Positions 35,446 through 44,753 of a stretch of DNA of 64,000 nt are shown here, one piece after another. The notes beneath the pieces were generated by a model. That model did not search any database, was not told the DNA's origin, and saw only the letters and a list, made by a program, of their open reading frames with translations. Made by a program: the position numbers and the translations under genes. The stretch's first letter is position 1. Each line of letters opens with the position of its first letter. Source of the DNA: Holophagales bacterium (GTDB lineage: Bacteria > Acidobacteriota > Thermoanaerobaculia > UBA5066); assembly GCA_016714815.1 (NCBI GenBank), contig JADKBZ010000033.1, positions 1-64,000 of the forward strand, written 5' to 3'.

Positions 35446-37281
35446 ATGTCGACAAACCGCTCATCCTCCGCCGCCGTCAACGACTTCTCTCTCCAGGTCG
35501 CCACGGCGAACGGTTCCGGCTCCCAGACGGCCAACAGCGTCCTGCTCCGTTCGATCTTCCGGATGGGAATTCCCGTCTCCGGCAAGAACCTCTTCCCGTC
35601 GAACATCCAGGGGCTCCCCACCTGGTTCACGATCCGCGCGAGCCGCCACGGCTACATCGGGCGGAGGCGCGAGCTGGACGTCCTCGTCCTGATGAACCCC
35701 GAGACGGCGGCGGAAGACGCCCTCGCGGCGGCGCCCGGGACGTCCGTCGTGTACGAGAAGAAGCTCGGCGTCGAGAAGCTCCGCGACGACCTGCTCCTCT
35801 ACCCCGTCCCGTTCGCCGAGCTCGCGACGAAGCTTCCCCTCTCCCCCGACCAGGCGAAGCTCCGGCGCCTCCTCGTGAACATGATCTACGTCGGCGTCCT
35901 CTCCGACCTGATCGGAATCGACCCGGTCGAGATCGAGGCGTCGATCCGAAAGCAGCTGGCGGGCAAAGCCAGGGCGATCGACCTGAACCTCGCCGCCGTG
36001 CGCCTCGGCCGGGAGCACTCCGCCGAAGGTTTCCCCGAGAAGCTCCCGCAGCGCGTCGAGAGGATGGACGCGACGGCGGGCAAGCTCATCATCGACGGGA
36101 ACTCCGCCGCGGCCCTCGGCTGCCTCTTCGGGGGGGCGACCGTCTGCACCTGGTACCCGATCACTCCCTCCTCCTCCCTCTGCGAGAGCTTCATCGACCT
36201 CTGCGCCGAGCACCGGGTCGACCCCGGGACGGGACGCGCCCTGGCCGCGATCGTCCAGGCCGAGGACGAGATCGCCTCCATCGGCATGGTCCTCGGCGCC
36301 GGGTGGGCGGGGGCGCGCGCCTTCACGGCGACCTCCGGCCCCGGCGTCTCCCTCATGTCCGAGCTGATCGGCTACGGCTACTACACCGAGATCCCCGCCG
36401 TCATCTTCGACGTGCAGCGCGTCGGCCCCTCGACCGGCCTGCCGACCCGGACGATGCAGGGCGACATCCTCATCTGCCACACGAACTCCCACGGCGACGG
36501 CAAGCACCCGGTCCTCTTCCCGGCCTCGCCGGAGGAGTGCTTCACCATGGCCCAGCAGGCCTTCGACCTCGCCGAGCGGCTCCAGACCCCGGTCTTCGTC
36601 CTCACCGACCTCGATCTCGGGATGAACAACTGGATGTCCGATCCCTTCCCCTACCCGGAGGCGCCCCTGGACCGCGGCAAGGTCCTCGACGCCGAAGGGG
36701 TCGAGCGCCTGAAAGACACGTGGGGCCGCTACAAGGACCTCGACGGCGACGGCATCCCGTGGCGGACGCTTCCCGGCACGCCCCATCCGAAGGCGGCCTA
36801 CTTCACCCGCGGTTCGGGGCACACGGAGAAGGCGGGCTACTCCGAAAAACCCCGCGACTACGTCGAGAACATGGAGCGGCTCGCGAGAAAGCTCGAGACC
36901 GCGCGCGGAATGCTCCCAAAGTCCGTCACCGAGGATCGTCCCGGCGCGGTCGCCGGTCTCCTGGCCTTCGGCACCTCCCACTACGGGACGACCGAGGCGC
37001 GCGACTTCCTCGAGCGAGATCACGGCCTCCCGCTCGACTATCTGCGCCTCCGCGCCCTCCCCCTCTCCATCGAAACGAAAGACTGGATCGACCGACACCA
37101 GGTCGTCTACGTCGTCGAGCAGAACCGCGACGCGCAGCTCGCCGCCCTCCTCCGCGACGAACTGCCCCGCCACGCCGCCCGCTTCGTCTCCGTCCTCCAG
37201 TACGACGGGCTCCCCCTCGACGCCACGACGGTCGTCGACGCCGTCCTCTCCCACCGCGGCCCCGCCGGAGGTGCCCGATGA
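35446..37281 (+). CDS. korA: 2-Oxoacid:ferredoxin oxidoreductase, fused gamma/alpha subunit
   Basis: Oxidises a 2-oxoacid, probably 2-oxoglutarate, to the acyl-CoA with ferredoxin reduction. The 611-residue chain fuses the gamma-type domain (residues about 10-195, GSGSQTANSVLLRSIFRMGIP) to the alpha pyrimidine-binding domain (about 205 onward, GNSAAALGCLFGGATVCTWYPITPSSS; TSGPGVSLMSELIGYGY) and the C-terminal domain (FVLTDLDLGMNNW). This is the KorA arrangement of Mycobacterium and Thermus-type enzymes. GGAGG precedes the ATG. The stop overlaps the korB start (ATGA). Confidence 0.93.
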   Translation: MSTNRSSSAAVNDFSLQVATANGSGSQTANSVLLRSIFRMGIPVSGKNLFPSNIQGLPTWFTIRASRHGYIGRRRELDVLVLMNPETAAEDALAAAPGTSVVYEKKLGVEKLRDDLLLYPVPFAELATKLPLSPDQAKLRRLLVNMIYVGVLSDLIGIDPVEIEASIRKQLAGKARAIDLNLAAVRLGREHSAEGFPEKLPQRVERMDATAGKLIIDGNSAAALGCLFGGATVCTWYPITPSSSLCESFIDLCAEHRVDPGTGRALAAIVQAEDEIASIGMVLGAGWAGARAFTATSGPGVSLMSELIGYGYYTEIPAVIFDVQRVGPSTGLPTRTMQGDILICHTNSHGDGKHPVLFPASPEECFTMAQQAFDLAERLQTPVFVLTDLDLGMNNWMSDPFPYPEAPLDRGKVLDAEGVERLKDTWGRYKDLDGDGIPWRTLPGTPHPKAAYFTRGSGHTEKAGYSEKPRDYVENMERLARKLETARGMLPKSVTEDRPGAVAGLLAFGTSHYGTTEARDFLERDHGLPLDYLRLRALPLSIETKDWIDRHQVVYVVEQNRDAQLAALLRDELPRHAARFVSVLQYDGLPLDATTVVDAVLSHRGPAGGAR

Positions 37282-38317
37282 GCGCCACGCTCCCCACCCC
37301 CCCGAAGGTGAACCGGATCGGCCTCGCGAAAACCGACTACGAAGGCGCGAAGTCGACCCTCTGCCTCGGCTGCGGCCACGACGTCATCACGAAGCAGATC
37401 GTCACGGCCTTCTGGGAGCTCGGCATCGAGCCCCGGCGGGTCGCCAAGTTCTCGGGAATCGGCTGCTCGTCCAAGACGCCCGCCTATTTCCTGAACCGCG
37501 CGTGGGGCGTGAACGCCGTTCACGGACGGATGCCCTCCGTCGCGACGGGAGCCCTCCTCGCCAACCCCGGGCTGATCGGCATCGGGGTCTCGGGCGACGG
37601 CGACACCGCCTCCATCGGCTTCGGCCAGTTCGCCCACCTCGTCCGGCGGAACATGCCGCTCGTCTACGTCGTCGAGAACAACGGCGTCTACGGCCTCACC
37701 AAGGGGCAGTTCTCCGCCACCGCCGACGTCGGCTCGACGCTGAAGGGGGGCGGGGCGAACGAGCTCGTCCCGCTCGACCTCTGCGGCCTCGCCATCGAGC
37801 TCGGCTGCGGCTTCGTCGCCCGCTCCTTCTCCGGCGACATGAAGCAGCTCCAGTCGATCCTCCAGGCCGCGATCTCGCACCGGGGCACCGCCGTCATCGA
37901 CGTCATCTCCCCCTGCGTGACGTTCAACGACCACGAAGGCTCGACGAAGAGCTACAAGTACGCCAGGGACCACGAGGAACCGCTCCACGAGATCGGGTTC
38001 GTCCCGTTCTTCGACGACACGATCGCCGAGATCCCCCCGGGAGAGGTAAAGGAAGTCCCCTTCCCCGACGGCAGCCTCGTCCGTTTCCACACCGTCGATC
38101 GCGACTACGACCCGACCGACAAGGACCAGGTCCTCGCGACCCTTCACCGGAGCCGGACGGCGAAGGAATTCCTGACCGGTATCCTCTACCTCGAGCCGGA
38201 GAAGCCGAGCTCGCAACCCTCCTCAACGCCGTCGAGGAACCCCTCACGACGATGGGAGAGGACCGCCTCCGTCCCTCCCGCGAAGCGCTCGCCGCGATCC
38301 TGGAGGAGTACCGGTAG
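37278..38317 (+). CDS. korB: 2-Oxoacid:ferredoxin oxidoreductase beta subunit, frameshift near the end
   Basis: The thiamine-diphosphate-binding partner of the preceding gene. It has LCLGCGHDVITKQI, GIGCSSKTPAYF, the ThDP motif GVSGDGDTASIG and VENNGVYGLTKGQ. The frame is normal through LTGILYLEPEKP (about 38207), then changes. As read, it runs in a nonsense tail to 38393; the family-like ending ELATLLNAVEEPL to EEYR is in the next frame and stops at 38317. One G missing from CCGGAGCTCG explains this. I annotate to the repaired stop. It may be a sequencing error or a recent mutation. Confidence 0.88.
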
Positions 38318-38549
38318 CGCCGAAGAGACTGGAGAGGCCGGGAGCCCCGGGAATGCGTGGGAGGCCAGGGAGAACGGAGAACCTTCGCGCTGACTTCACC
38401 CTGCCGCTCGAGTCGCGGACGGGAGGGATGTCCCACGGCGACTGCTGCGCGCGCGCGACCCGCACGTGCTCACGTGTCGCTCGCGGGACACCCCTCCCGC
38501 CCGCTCAGAGCCTTCGTCGAGCAGAGCAGAGCCATTAGGGTCATCCCAC

Positions 38550-38749
38550 GGGGTCAGGTCTTGATTTTCTACTATAGCCAACACAGTAGAGCGCAGTTCC
38601 AAGTCCGCCAGGGAGAACTGGCCCTGCCGAGGTGCATGGCAAAGTCCCGCCCCAACCTGAACGTAAAGCGTAGAAGGTAGACCTGACCCTCTCCGTGCTG
38701 AAGACCCGCCCCGATTTGCACGCAGAGTGTAGAAGGTAGACCTGACCCC
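38550..38749. mobile_element. MITE-like inverted-repeat element or remnant
   Basis: About 200 bases bounded by GGGGTCAGGTCTTGATTTTC (left, 38550) and a right end whose complement begins GGGGTCAGGTCTACC (38729-38749): an imperfect inverted repeat of about 21 bases. The right end is present twice, as near-copies of 49-50 bases at 38641-38690 and 38701-38749, both ending GTAGAAGGTAGACCTGACCC. There is no transposase frame. GGGGTCAGGTC-type ends are, to my knowledge, typical of elements mobilised by REP-associated Y1 transposases, which would make this a non-autonomous remnant. The AT content is higher than in the surroundings. Confidence 0.55.
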
Positions 38750-39060
38750 GTCTATAAGCCCCTTCCGGGGCCGCCGGAGGCGGCTCCCTTCGGAAACCTG
38801 AAGCTCGCCGGCCGCGGGTGGGGCGGTGCGTCCCGCGAGCCGCCCCCGAGCACGCACGGGGACCCGCTCGAGTTCGCGAGGACCGGGCGGGGATGAAGCC
38901 CGCGCGCGTGTCTGACGAGCGAAGCGAGGAGTTCGCGCGGGCGCCCCGCCCGGCCGCAGCGAGCTCGGAAGCGGGTCGTGCGCGCGCAGCAGGCGGCCGC
39001 GGGACGTACCGCCCCGCACGCGGCCCCTGTAGAAGCGACGTGACGGTGAGGTTGGCTCTC

Positions 39061-39085
39061 CCGGTTCCCCGGTTCCCCGGTTCCC
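39061..39085. repeat. Short tandem repeat, CCGGTTCC three times
   Basis: Three perfect 8-base units in a pyrimidine-rich stretch just beyond the end of the 2-oxoglutarate dehydrogenase gene. No function is suggested. Confidence 0.6.
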
Positions 39086-39123
39086 TCGTCTCCCGCTCCC
39101 CCGTCCCTCCGTACTCGCCCCCG

Positions 39124-42100
39124 TCAGCCCTTCTCCAGCACCTCCGCCGGGAGGCCGAGAGCGTCGGAGGCGATCGCTTCCTGCTCCATCGCGAAGACGT
39201 GGTGCGAGCCCGGCGCCGGGCTGGCCGACGGCCGTCGCCCCGCGTACTGGAGAGGCCGGTCGGGCCCTGCCCCGGGGACGGATCCTTCGAGGAACTGTTC
39301 GCGGACGAAGCGCCAGGCTCCCATGTTCTTCGGCTCTTCCTGCGCGAAGACGAGCGTCGCGTCCTTCGGGTAGCGCCCGATCGCGCGCCCCAGCGCCTCA
39401 GCCGGGAACGGATAGAGCTCCTCGAGTCGGAGAATCGCCACGTCGCTGCAACCGGCCTTCTCGCGCGCGGCGAGGAGCTCGTAGACGAGCTTGCCGCTCG
39501 CGACGACGACGCGGCGAACTCTCTCCGCTCCCGCCGCCGCGAAGGCGGCGTCGTCGAGCACCGGCTGGAACTCCCCCTCGACGATCTGGTCGAACGTCGA
39601 GACCGCCTTCGGGTGGCGAAGGAGGCTCTTCGGCGACATGACGATCAGCGGTCGCCTCACGTCGTCGCGCATCTGGCGCATCAGGAGATGGTAGTACTGC
39701 GCGGGCGTCGTCACGTTCGCGACGCTCATGTTGTTCTCGGCGCAGAGCGTCAGGAAGCGCTCGAGACGGGCCGAGGAGTGCTCCGGCCCCTGCCCCTCCT
39801 GTCCGTGCGGCAGGAGGAGGACGAGGTCGCAGGTCTGGCTCCACTTCTGCTCGGAGCCGGCGATGAACTGGTCGATGATCACCTGCGCGCTGTTTGCGAA
39901 GTCGCCGAACTGCCCCTCCCAGAGGACGAGCGTCGACGGGTCGGCCACCGCGTAGCCGAACTCGAACCCCATGACTCCGGCCTCGGAGAGGAAGGAGTCG
40001 ATCACGTCGAAACGGGCCTGCGGCTCGGCGATCGCGTTGAGCGGGATCCACTCCGCGCCCGTCTTCGGATCGGCCAGGACGGAGTGCCGGTGGCTGAAGG
40101 TTCCACGTCCTGAGTCCTGCCCGGAGAGCCGGACGGGCGTCCCTTCCTGAAGGAGCATCCCGAAGGCGAGCATCTCGCCGCCGGCCCAGTCGATCTCGGC
40201 CCGCCCGCTCAGGTAGTCGGCCCGCTTCTTCAGGAGCGGCCTGAGCTTCGGGTGGACCTCGAAGCCCGCCGGGAGCGTCGAGACGGCCTTCACCACGCGC
40301 TCGAGCTTCTCGCGCACGCCTCCCGGCGCGGGGTATCGCGGGGCCGCGGGGGCGACGAGCGAGTCGGAGAAGGCGCCCCGGGTCCGGGTCGCGGCCGAGG
40401 CGTCGTACGCCTTCTCGAGCTTCTGCTTCGCATCGACCCAGAAGTGCTCCACTTCGGCGGCCGTGAAGACGCCGTCGCGGACGAGGGCGTCGCCGTAGAG
40501 GCGCGCGACGGAAGAGTGGTTCCGGATCTTCTGGTAGAGGAGCGGCTGCGTGTAGCTCGGCTCGTCGCCTTCGTTGTGCCCGTACCGGCGGTAACAGACC
40601 ATGTCGACGACGACGTCGTGGCGGAACGTCTTCCGGTACTCCATCGCGAGGTCGACCGCCTGCGCCACCGCCTCGGGATCGTCGCCGTTCACGTGGAAGA
40701 TCGGCGCCTGGATCATCTTCGCCACGTCGGTGCAGTACGGCGAGGAACGGGCATCCTTCGGGTTCGTCGTGAAGCCGATCTGGTTGTTCACGACGACGTG
40801 GATCGTCCCGCCCGTCCGGTACCCCTCGAGCTGGCACATGTTCAGCGTCTCGGCCACGAGCCCCTGCCCCGCGAAGGCGGCGTCGCCGTGGAGGAGGATG
40901 GGGAGGATCCTCTCCCGCGCCGCGTCGCCGAGGCGCTCCTGCTTCGCCCGGACCATTCCCTCCACGACCGGGTCGACCGCCTCGAGGTGGCTCGGGTTCG
41001 GGGCGAGGCCGAGCTTCACGCGGGCCCCGTCCGGAGCCTCGTGGGCCCCGACGGCGCCGAGGTGGTACTTCACGTCGCCGGAACCCTGGATCGACTGCGG
41101 GTCGAGGACGTCCTCGAATTCGGCGAAGATCTGCGACACCGGCTTGCCGACGACCGACGTCAGGACGGTGAGGCGGCCCCGATGGGACATGCCGATGACC
41201 GCTTCCTCGACGCCGAACCCCGCCGCCCGGTCGAGGAGCCGCGTCAGGAGCGGGATCGCGGCTTCCCCGCCTTCGAGGGAGAAGCGCTTGTGGCCGACGT
41301 ACTTGGCGTGGAGGAACTTCTCGAAGCTCTCCGCCTCGACGAGCTTGCCGAGGATCCGCCGCTTGTCTTCCGTGGTGAGGGCCGCCCGATTCCGGCACGA
41401 TTCCATCCGGTCCATCAGCCACTTCTTCTGGTCCGGCAGCTGGATGTTCATGAACTCGGCGCCGATCTTTCCGCAGTAGGTCTGGCGGAGCACCTCGAGG
41501 ATCTCGCGCAGCGTCGCCTGATCGGTCCCGGCGAGGCCGTTCGTGATGAACCTGCGATCGAGGTCCCAGATCGTGTAGCCGAACGTCGCCGGGTCGAGCT
41601 CGGCGTGGTACGGCGGTGCGTCGACGCCGAGCGGGTCGAGATCGGCGAGGAGGTGGCCGCGGACGCGGAAGAAATTGATGAGGGGCAGGATCCGCGCCTG
41701 CTTCTCGACCATCTCGAGCTTCGAGGAGCCGCCGAGGAACGGCGGGTTCCGGTCGGGCTCCCACAGAACCGGGCGGTGCGGGACCTTGAGGTCCTTGAAG
41801 ATCCTCTCGTAGAAGCCCTCGCCGCCGAGAAGGAGCGCCTGGAGCGTCGCCAGGAACGCCCCCGACTCGGCTCCCTGGACGATCCGGTGGTCGTAGGTCG
41901 ACGTGACGGCCATGACGCGCGAGATCCCGAGGCTCGCCACGATCTCCTCGGGCATCGCGCCGAACTCGGGCGAGTAGCCCATCGAGCCCGTGGCGATGAT
42001 GCACCCCTGCCCCGGCATCAGGCGGGGGGACGACGACGTCGTCCCGAGCGTGCCGGGGTTCGTCAGGGAGATGGAGGTCCCGAGGAACGCCTCCGGCTCG

Positions 42101-42840
42101 ATCGAACCGCGGCGCGCCTTTCCCACGAGGTTGTCGAAGGTCGCGACGAACTCGGCGAAATCGAGCTCCTCGGCGAGCTTGATGTTCGGGACGAGGAGGG
42201 TCCGGGAGCCGTCCTTCTTCGTCACGTCGACCGCGACGCCGAGGTTCACGTGCGGCTTCCTCACGCGCTGCGGACGCCCCTCCGCTTCCGCGAAGGCGTC
42301 GTTCATCCCGGGGTGCTTCTCGATCGCCCGGACGATCGCCCAGGCGACGAGGTGGGTGAAGGAGATCTTCGACTGGCGCACCGCTTCGCGGTGGTGGTTG
42401 AGGATTCTCCGGTTCTCCTCCATCGCCTTGACCGGAAGGACGCGCTGCGAGGTCGCCGTCGGGACGGCGAGAGAGGCGTCCATGTTCCGCGCGATCGTCG
42501 CGGAGCCGCCGACGAGCGGAACGAGCTTCTCCCCGGGCCGAAGAGGCGGCGCCGCCGGGCGGGACGGCGGGGCGGGAACCGCGGCCGCAGCAGCGACGGG
42601 CGGTGCGACGGGCGGTGCGACGGGCGTGGGGGCTCCGGCCTCGAGGTTCGCGGGCGGCGGCGGAGCCGCGGGGGCCGTCGCGGCGGTGACGCGGGCGTCT
42701 TTCTCGAACCGCTCGAAGGTCCTCCGCCAGTCGTCTCCCACGGTCCCCGGGTTCAGCCGGTACTGCGCGTAGAGCTCGAGCGCGAATCCGGCGTTGTCGC
42801 CGAACGATTCGGTGAGGGCGTCCAGGACGGCGTCGTACAT
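39124..42840 (-). CDS. kgd: Multifunctional 2-oxoglutarate dehydrogenase E2-E1 fusion
   Basis: A 1238-residue fusion of the succinyltransferase (E2) catalytic domain and the 2-oxoglutarate dehydrogenase E1 component, as in actinobacterial Kgd/OdhA. The first 45 residues are the E1-type N-terminal segment (ALELYAQYRLNPGTVGDDW). An alanine/proline linker (about 50-115) replaces the lipoyl domain. The E2 domain (about 115-340) has TSTYDHRIVQGAESG with the catalytic histidine. E1 follows: GMSHRGRLTVL, HGDAAFAGQG, VCYRRYGHNEGDEPSYTQP, LLLPHGQEGQGPEHSSAR. It needs a partner E2/E3 for lipoyl transfer. ATG at 42840 has AGGGAGA upstream. Confidence 0.94.
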   Translation of the reverse strand: MYDAVLDALTESFGDNAGFALELYAQYRLNPGTVGDDWRRTFERFEKDARVTAATAPAAPPPPANLEAGAPTPVAPPVAPPVAAAAAVPAPPSRPAAPPLRPGEKLVPLVGGSATIARNMDASLAVPTATSQRVLPVKAMEENRRILNHHREAVRQSKISFTHLVAWAIVRAIEKHPGMNDAFAEAEGRPQRVRKPHVNLGVAVDVTKKDGSRTLLVPNIKLAEELDFAEFVATFDNLVGKARRGSIEPEAFLGTSISLTNPGTLGTTSSSPRLMPGQGCIIATGSMGYSPEFGAMPEEIVASLGISRVMAVTSTYDHRIVQGAESGAFLATLQALLLGGEGFYERIFKDLKVPHRPVLWEPDRNPPFLGGSSKLEMVEKQARILPLINFFRVRGHLLADLDPLGVDAPPYHAELDPATFGYTIWDLDRRFITNGLAGTDQATLREILEVLRQTYCGKIGAEFMNIQLPDQKKWLMDRMESCRNRAALTTEDKRRILGKLVEAESFEKFLHAKYVGHKRFSLEGGEAAIPLLTRLLDRAAGFGVEEAVIGMSHRGRLTVLTSVVGKPVSQIFAEFEDVLDPQSIQGSGDVKYHLGAVGAHEAPDGARVKLGLAPNPSHLEAVDPVVEGMVRAKQERLGDAARERILPILLHGDAAFAGQGLVAETLNMCQLEGYRTGGTIHVVVNNQIGFTTNPKDARSSPYCTDVAKMIQAPIFHVNGDDPEAVAQAVDLAMEYRKTFRHDVVVDMVCYRRYGHNEGDEPSYTQPLLYQKIRNHSSVARLYGDALVRDGVFTAAEVEHFWVDAKQKLEKAYDASAATRTRGAFSDSLVAPAAPRYPAPGGVREKLERVVKAVSTLPAGFEVHPKLRPLLKKRADYLSGRAEIDWAGGEMLAFGMLLQEGTPVRLSGQDSGRGTFSHRHSVLADPKTGAEWIPLNAIAEPQARFDVIDSFLSEAGVMGFEFGYAVADPSTLVLWEGQFGDFANSAQVIIDQFIAGSEQKWSQTCDLVLLLPHGQEGQGPEHSSARLERFLTLCAENNMSVANVTTPAQYYHLLMRQMRDDVRRPLIVMSPKSLLRHPKAVSTFDQIVEGEFQPVLDDAAFAAAGAERVRRVVVASGKLVYELLAAREKAGCSDVAILRLEELYPFPAEALGRAIGRYPKDATLVFAQEEPKNMGAWRFVREQFLEGSVPGAGPDRPLQYAGRRPSASPAPGSHHVFAMEQEAIASDALGLPAEVLEKG

Positions 42841-42959
42841 TCGGATCTCCCTTTGCCCCGGCCGCTCCCGCCCGAGCCGGGCGGCGCTTCGGACCGGCGC
42901 TGCGGGCCGGCCGGAGAACAAATGATGTTACCCCGTCCGCACCGTCCGGCCCGCCGGGA

Positions 42960-42965
42960 GACAAT
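42960..42965 (+). promoter_or_regulatory. Candidate -10 box of coaW (leaderless)
   Basis: GACAAT lies eight bases before the ATG, with only cytosines between and no ribosome site. A four-of-six match to the -10 consensus; weak alone. Confidence 0.3.
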
Positions 42966-42973
42966 CCCCCCCG

Positions 42974-43834
42974 ATGAGCCTCTGGGATGCCGGCGTCGAC
43001 CTGGGCGCCACGCTCGTAAAAGCCGTCGCGGTCCCCGTCGACAGGCCGCTCCCCTCGTTCGAGACGTTCGTCGCTCCGGCGGGGGACGACCGCCTTCTCG
43101 ACGCCTTTCTCCTCCGTCATTCGCTCCGCATCGTCGCCGCCACGGGCGGAGGCGCGACAACCCTGGCCGACCGCCTCGCCCCGTCCCGCACCGTCACCGT
43201 CGTCGACGAATTCGCCTCCTGGGGCGCGGGCGAGCCGATCCTGACGGCACGAGCCGGACTGTCGCCGGCCTACCCGCACCTGCTCGTCAGCCTCGGTACC
43301 GGGACATCGATCCTCAGGATGGACGAGAACGGCACCGTCGCCCGCGTCGGCGGAACAGCCCTCGGAGGCGGAACGCTCCGGGGCCTCGGCCGCCTCCTCC
43401 TCGGGACGGACGACCACGACCGCCTCGTCGCCCTCGCCGCGACGGGGGACCGTCGACGCGTCGACCTCCTCGTCGGCGACCTTTACAGGCCCGGCGGCAT
43501 CGCCCTGGTGCCCGACCTGACCGCGGCGAATTTCGGCAAGGCCTTCGAGCCGCGAGCCGACGACGTCGCGCACGCCCTCCTCGGACTCGTGGGCGAGAAC
43601 GTCGCCCTCCTCGCCGGGCAGATCGCCGTCGCGCTCGCCTCGGCCACTGAAGAGGGGCCACTTCGCCGCAGGCCCGAGGTCCTCTACGCGGGCTCGACTC
43701 TCCGGAACAACCCCCTCCTCGTCGAGATCCTGGGCGGCGTGACGGCCCTCGTCGGGGCGCAGGCCTCCTTCCTGCCGCTCGGCGAGTTCACGGGCGCCCT
43801 CGGCGCCCTCGCACGCGTCCGGCTCGGGGGCTGA
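42974..43834 (+). CDS. coaW: Type II pantothenate kinase
   Basis: Phosphorylates pantothenate, the first step of CoA synthesis, using the ASKHA-fold type II enzyme that is normally insensitive to CoA. The N-terminal phosphate loop DAGVDLGATLVKAV, LVSLGTGTSIL, GGTALGGGTLRGLGRLLLG and the late YAGSTLRNNPLL are characteristic. Length 286 matches Staphylococcus CoaW. It is monocistronic or joined to the SDR gene 26 bases downstream. Confidence 0.9.
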   Translation: MSLWDAGVDLGATLVKAVAVPVDRPLPSFETFVAPAGDDRLLDAFLLRHSLRIVAATGGGATTLADRLAPSRTVTVVDEFASWGAGEPILTARAGLSPAYPHLLVSLGTGTSILRMDENGTVARVGGTALGGGTLRGLGRLLLGTDDHDRLVALAATGDRRRVDLLVGDLYRPGGIALVPDLTAANFGKAFEPRADDVAHALLGLVGENVALLAGQIAVALASATEEGPLRRRPEVLYAGSTLRNNPLLVEILGGVTALVGAQASFLPLGEFTGALGALARVRLGG

Positions 43835-43866
43835 CGCCGCCGGCCCCGCGGTGCGAGACTGTGCGG

Positions 43867-44661
43867 ATGGACGCGATGACTCCCCCCACCTCCCCGCTCC
43901 TCGACCTGGAGGGCCGCGTCGTCCTCGTCACCGGTGCCTCCCGGGGCATCGGCGCCGCGACGGCGCGCCTCCTCGGAAGCTGCAACGCACGGGTGGCGAT
44001 CCACTTCGGGAAGAGCCGCGCCCAAGCCGAGGAGGTTGCCGCCGACATCGCCCGCGCCGGGGGGCCCAAGGCCGCCGTCTTCCAGGCCGAGCTGGGCGAC
44101 GACGACGAGCGCCGTCGCCTCCACCGCGACGTCGTCGCCACGCTCGGCGACCCTCTGCTCCTCGTCCACAACGCGGGGATCTACGTCCGGAACCCCTTCG
44201 AGGAGACCGACGACGCCGCCTTTCTCTCCCGGTGGAGAACGACGCAGGCGGTGAACCTCGAGTCGGCCGCCCACCTGACTCTGCTCGCCCTGCCGGCGAT
44301 GCGCGCCGCCCGCTTCGGCCGGATCGTCATGGTCGCCTCGCGGGCCGCGTTCCGCGCCGAGACCGACGCGGCCAGCTACGCCGTCTCCAAGGCGGGGATG
44401 GTCAGCCTCGCCCGCTGCCTGGCCCGGAACGAAGGGCCGCGCGGCATCACGGCCAACTCGATCTGCCCCGGCTGGGTCGACACCGCCATGGCGCGGCCCG
44501 ACGTCGCCGCGCGCAAGGCCGAGATCGAGGGGGAGATTCCGCTCGGGCGCATCGCCACGCCCGAGGACTGTGCCCGGGCGATCCTCTTCTACCTCTCCCC
44601 GCTCGCGCCCTACGCCAACGGAACCGCCCTCGGCCTCAACGGCGGGTCGTTTCTCCACTGA
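43867..44661 (+). CDS. Short-chain dehydrogenase/reductase (FabG-like)
   Basis: A 264-residue NAD(P)-dependent oxidoreductase. The cofactor motif VTGASRGIG, the NAG stretch (LLLVHNAGIYV), catalytic serine in MVASRAAFR and the YxxxK motif SYAVSKAGMV are all present, with PGWVDTAMA after them. Its substrate is not readable: FabG-type 3-oxoacyl reductase is possible, but it is not in a fatty-acid cluster. Three nearby starts exist (GTG 43861, ATG 43867, ATG 43876) with no decisive ribosome site. Confidence 0.88.
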   Translation: MDAMTPPTSPLLDLEGRVVLVTGASRGIGAATARLLGSCNARVAIHFGKSRAQAEEVAADIARAGGPKAAVFQAELGDDDERRRLHRDVVATLGDPLLLVHNAGIYVRNPFEETDDAAFLSRWRTTQAVNLESAAHLTLLALPAMRAARFGRIVMVASRAAFRAETDAASYAVSKAGMVSLARCLARNEGPRGITANSICPGWVDTAMARPDVAARKAEIEGEIPLGRIATPEDCARAILFYLSPLAPYANGTALGLNGGSFLH

Positions 44662-44753
44662 CACCGCGCCCCGAGAGGCCGAACCGGCGGCGCGTAAGCC
44701 CACCCTGCTCGCCGTCCGTGCCTTTCCGCCAGGGAAGGAGGAGAATTCCGCCT

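Larger units (their letters stand above)
38318..39123. other. Long gap between korB and the 2-oxoglutarate dehydrogenase gene
   Basis: About 800 bases without a supported gene; open frames on both strands have no family sequence and no ribosome sites. It contains the inverted-repeat element at 38550-38749, a small GCCCC-TTCC-GGGGC hairpin at 38758-38771, and a short tandem repeat at 39061. It separates two convergent genes and looks like an insertion-prone site. Confidence 0.6.

Noticed and set aside
38758..38771. GCCCC-TTCC-GGGGC hairpin as a terminator
   Set aside because: Far from both gene ends and lacks a T run; may belong to the mobile element's edge.
38396..39019. Open frames in the gap after korB
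   Set aside because: Arg/Ser-rich with no ribosome site or similarity; they run through the inverted-repeat element.
39398..43573. A 1391-codon open frame on the same strand as kgd, in another frame
   Set aside because: Runs of Arg, Gly and Pro typical of a shifted GC-rich frame; kgd itself explains the region.
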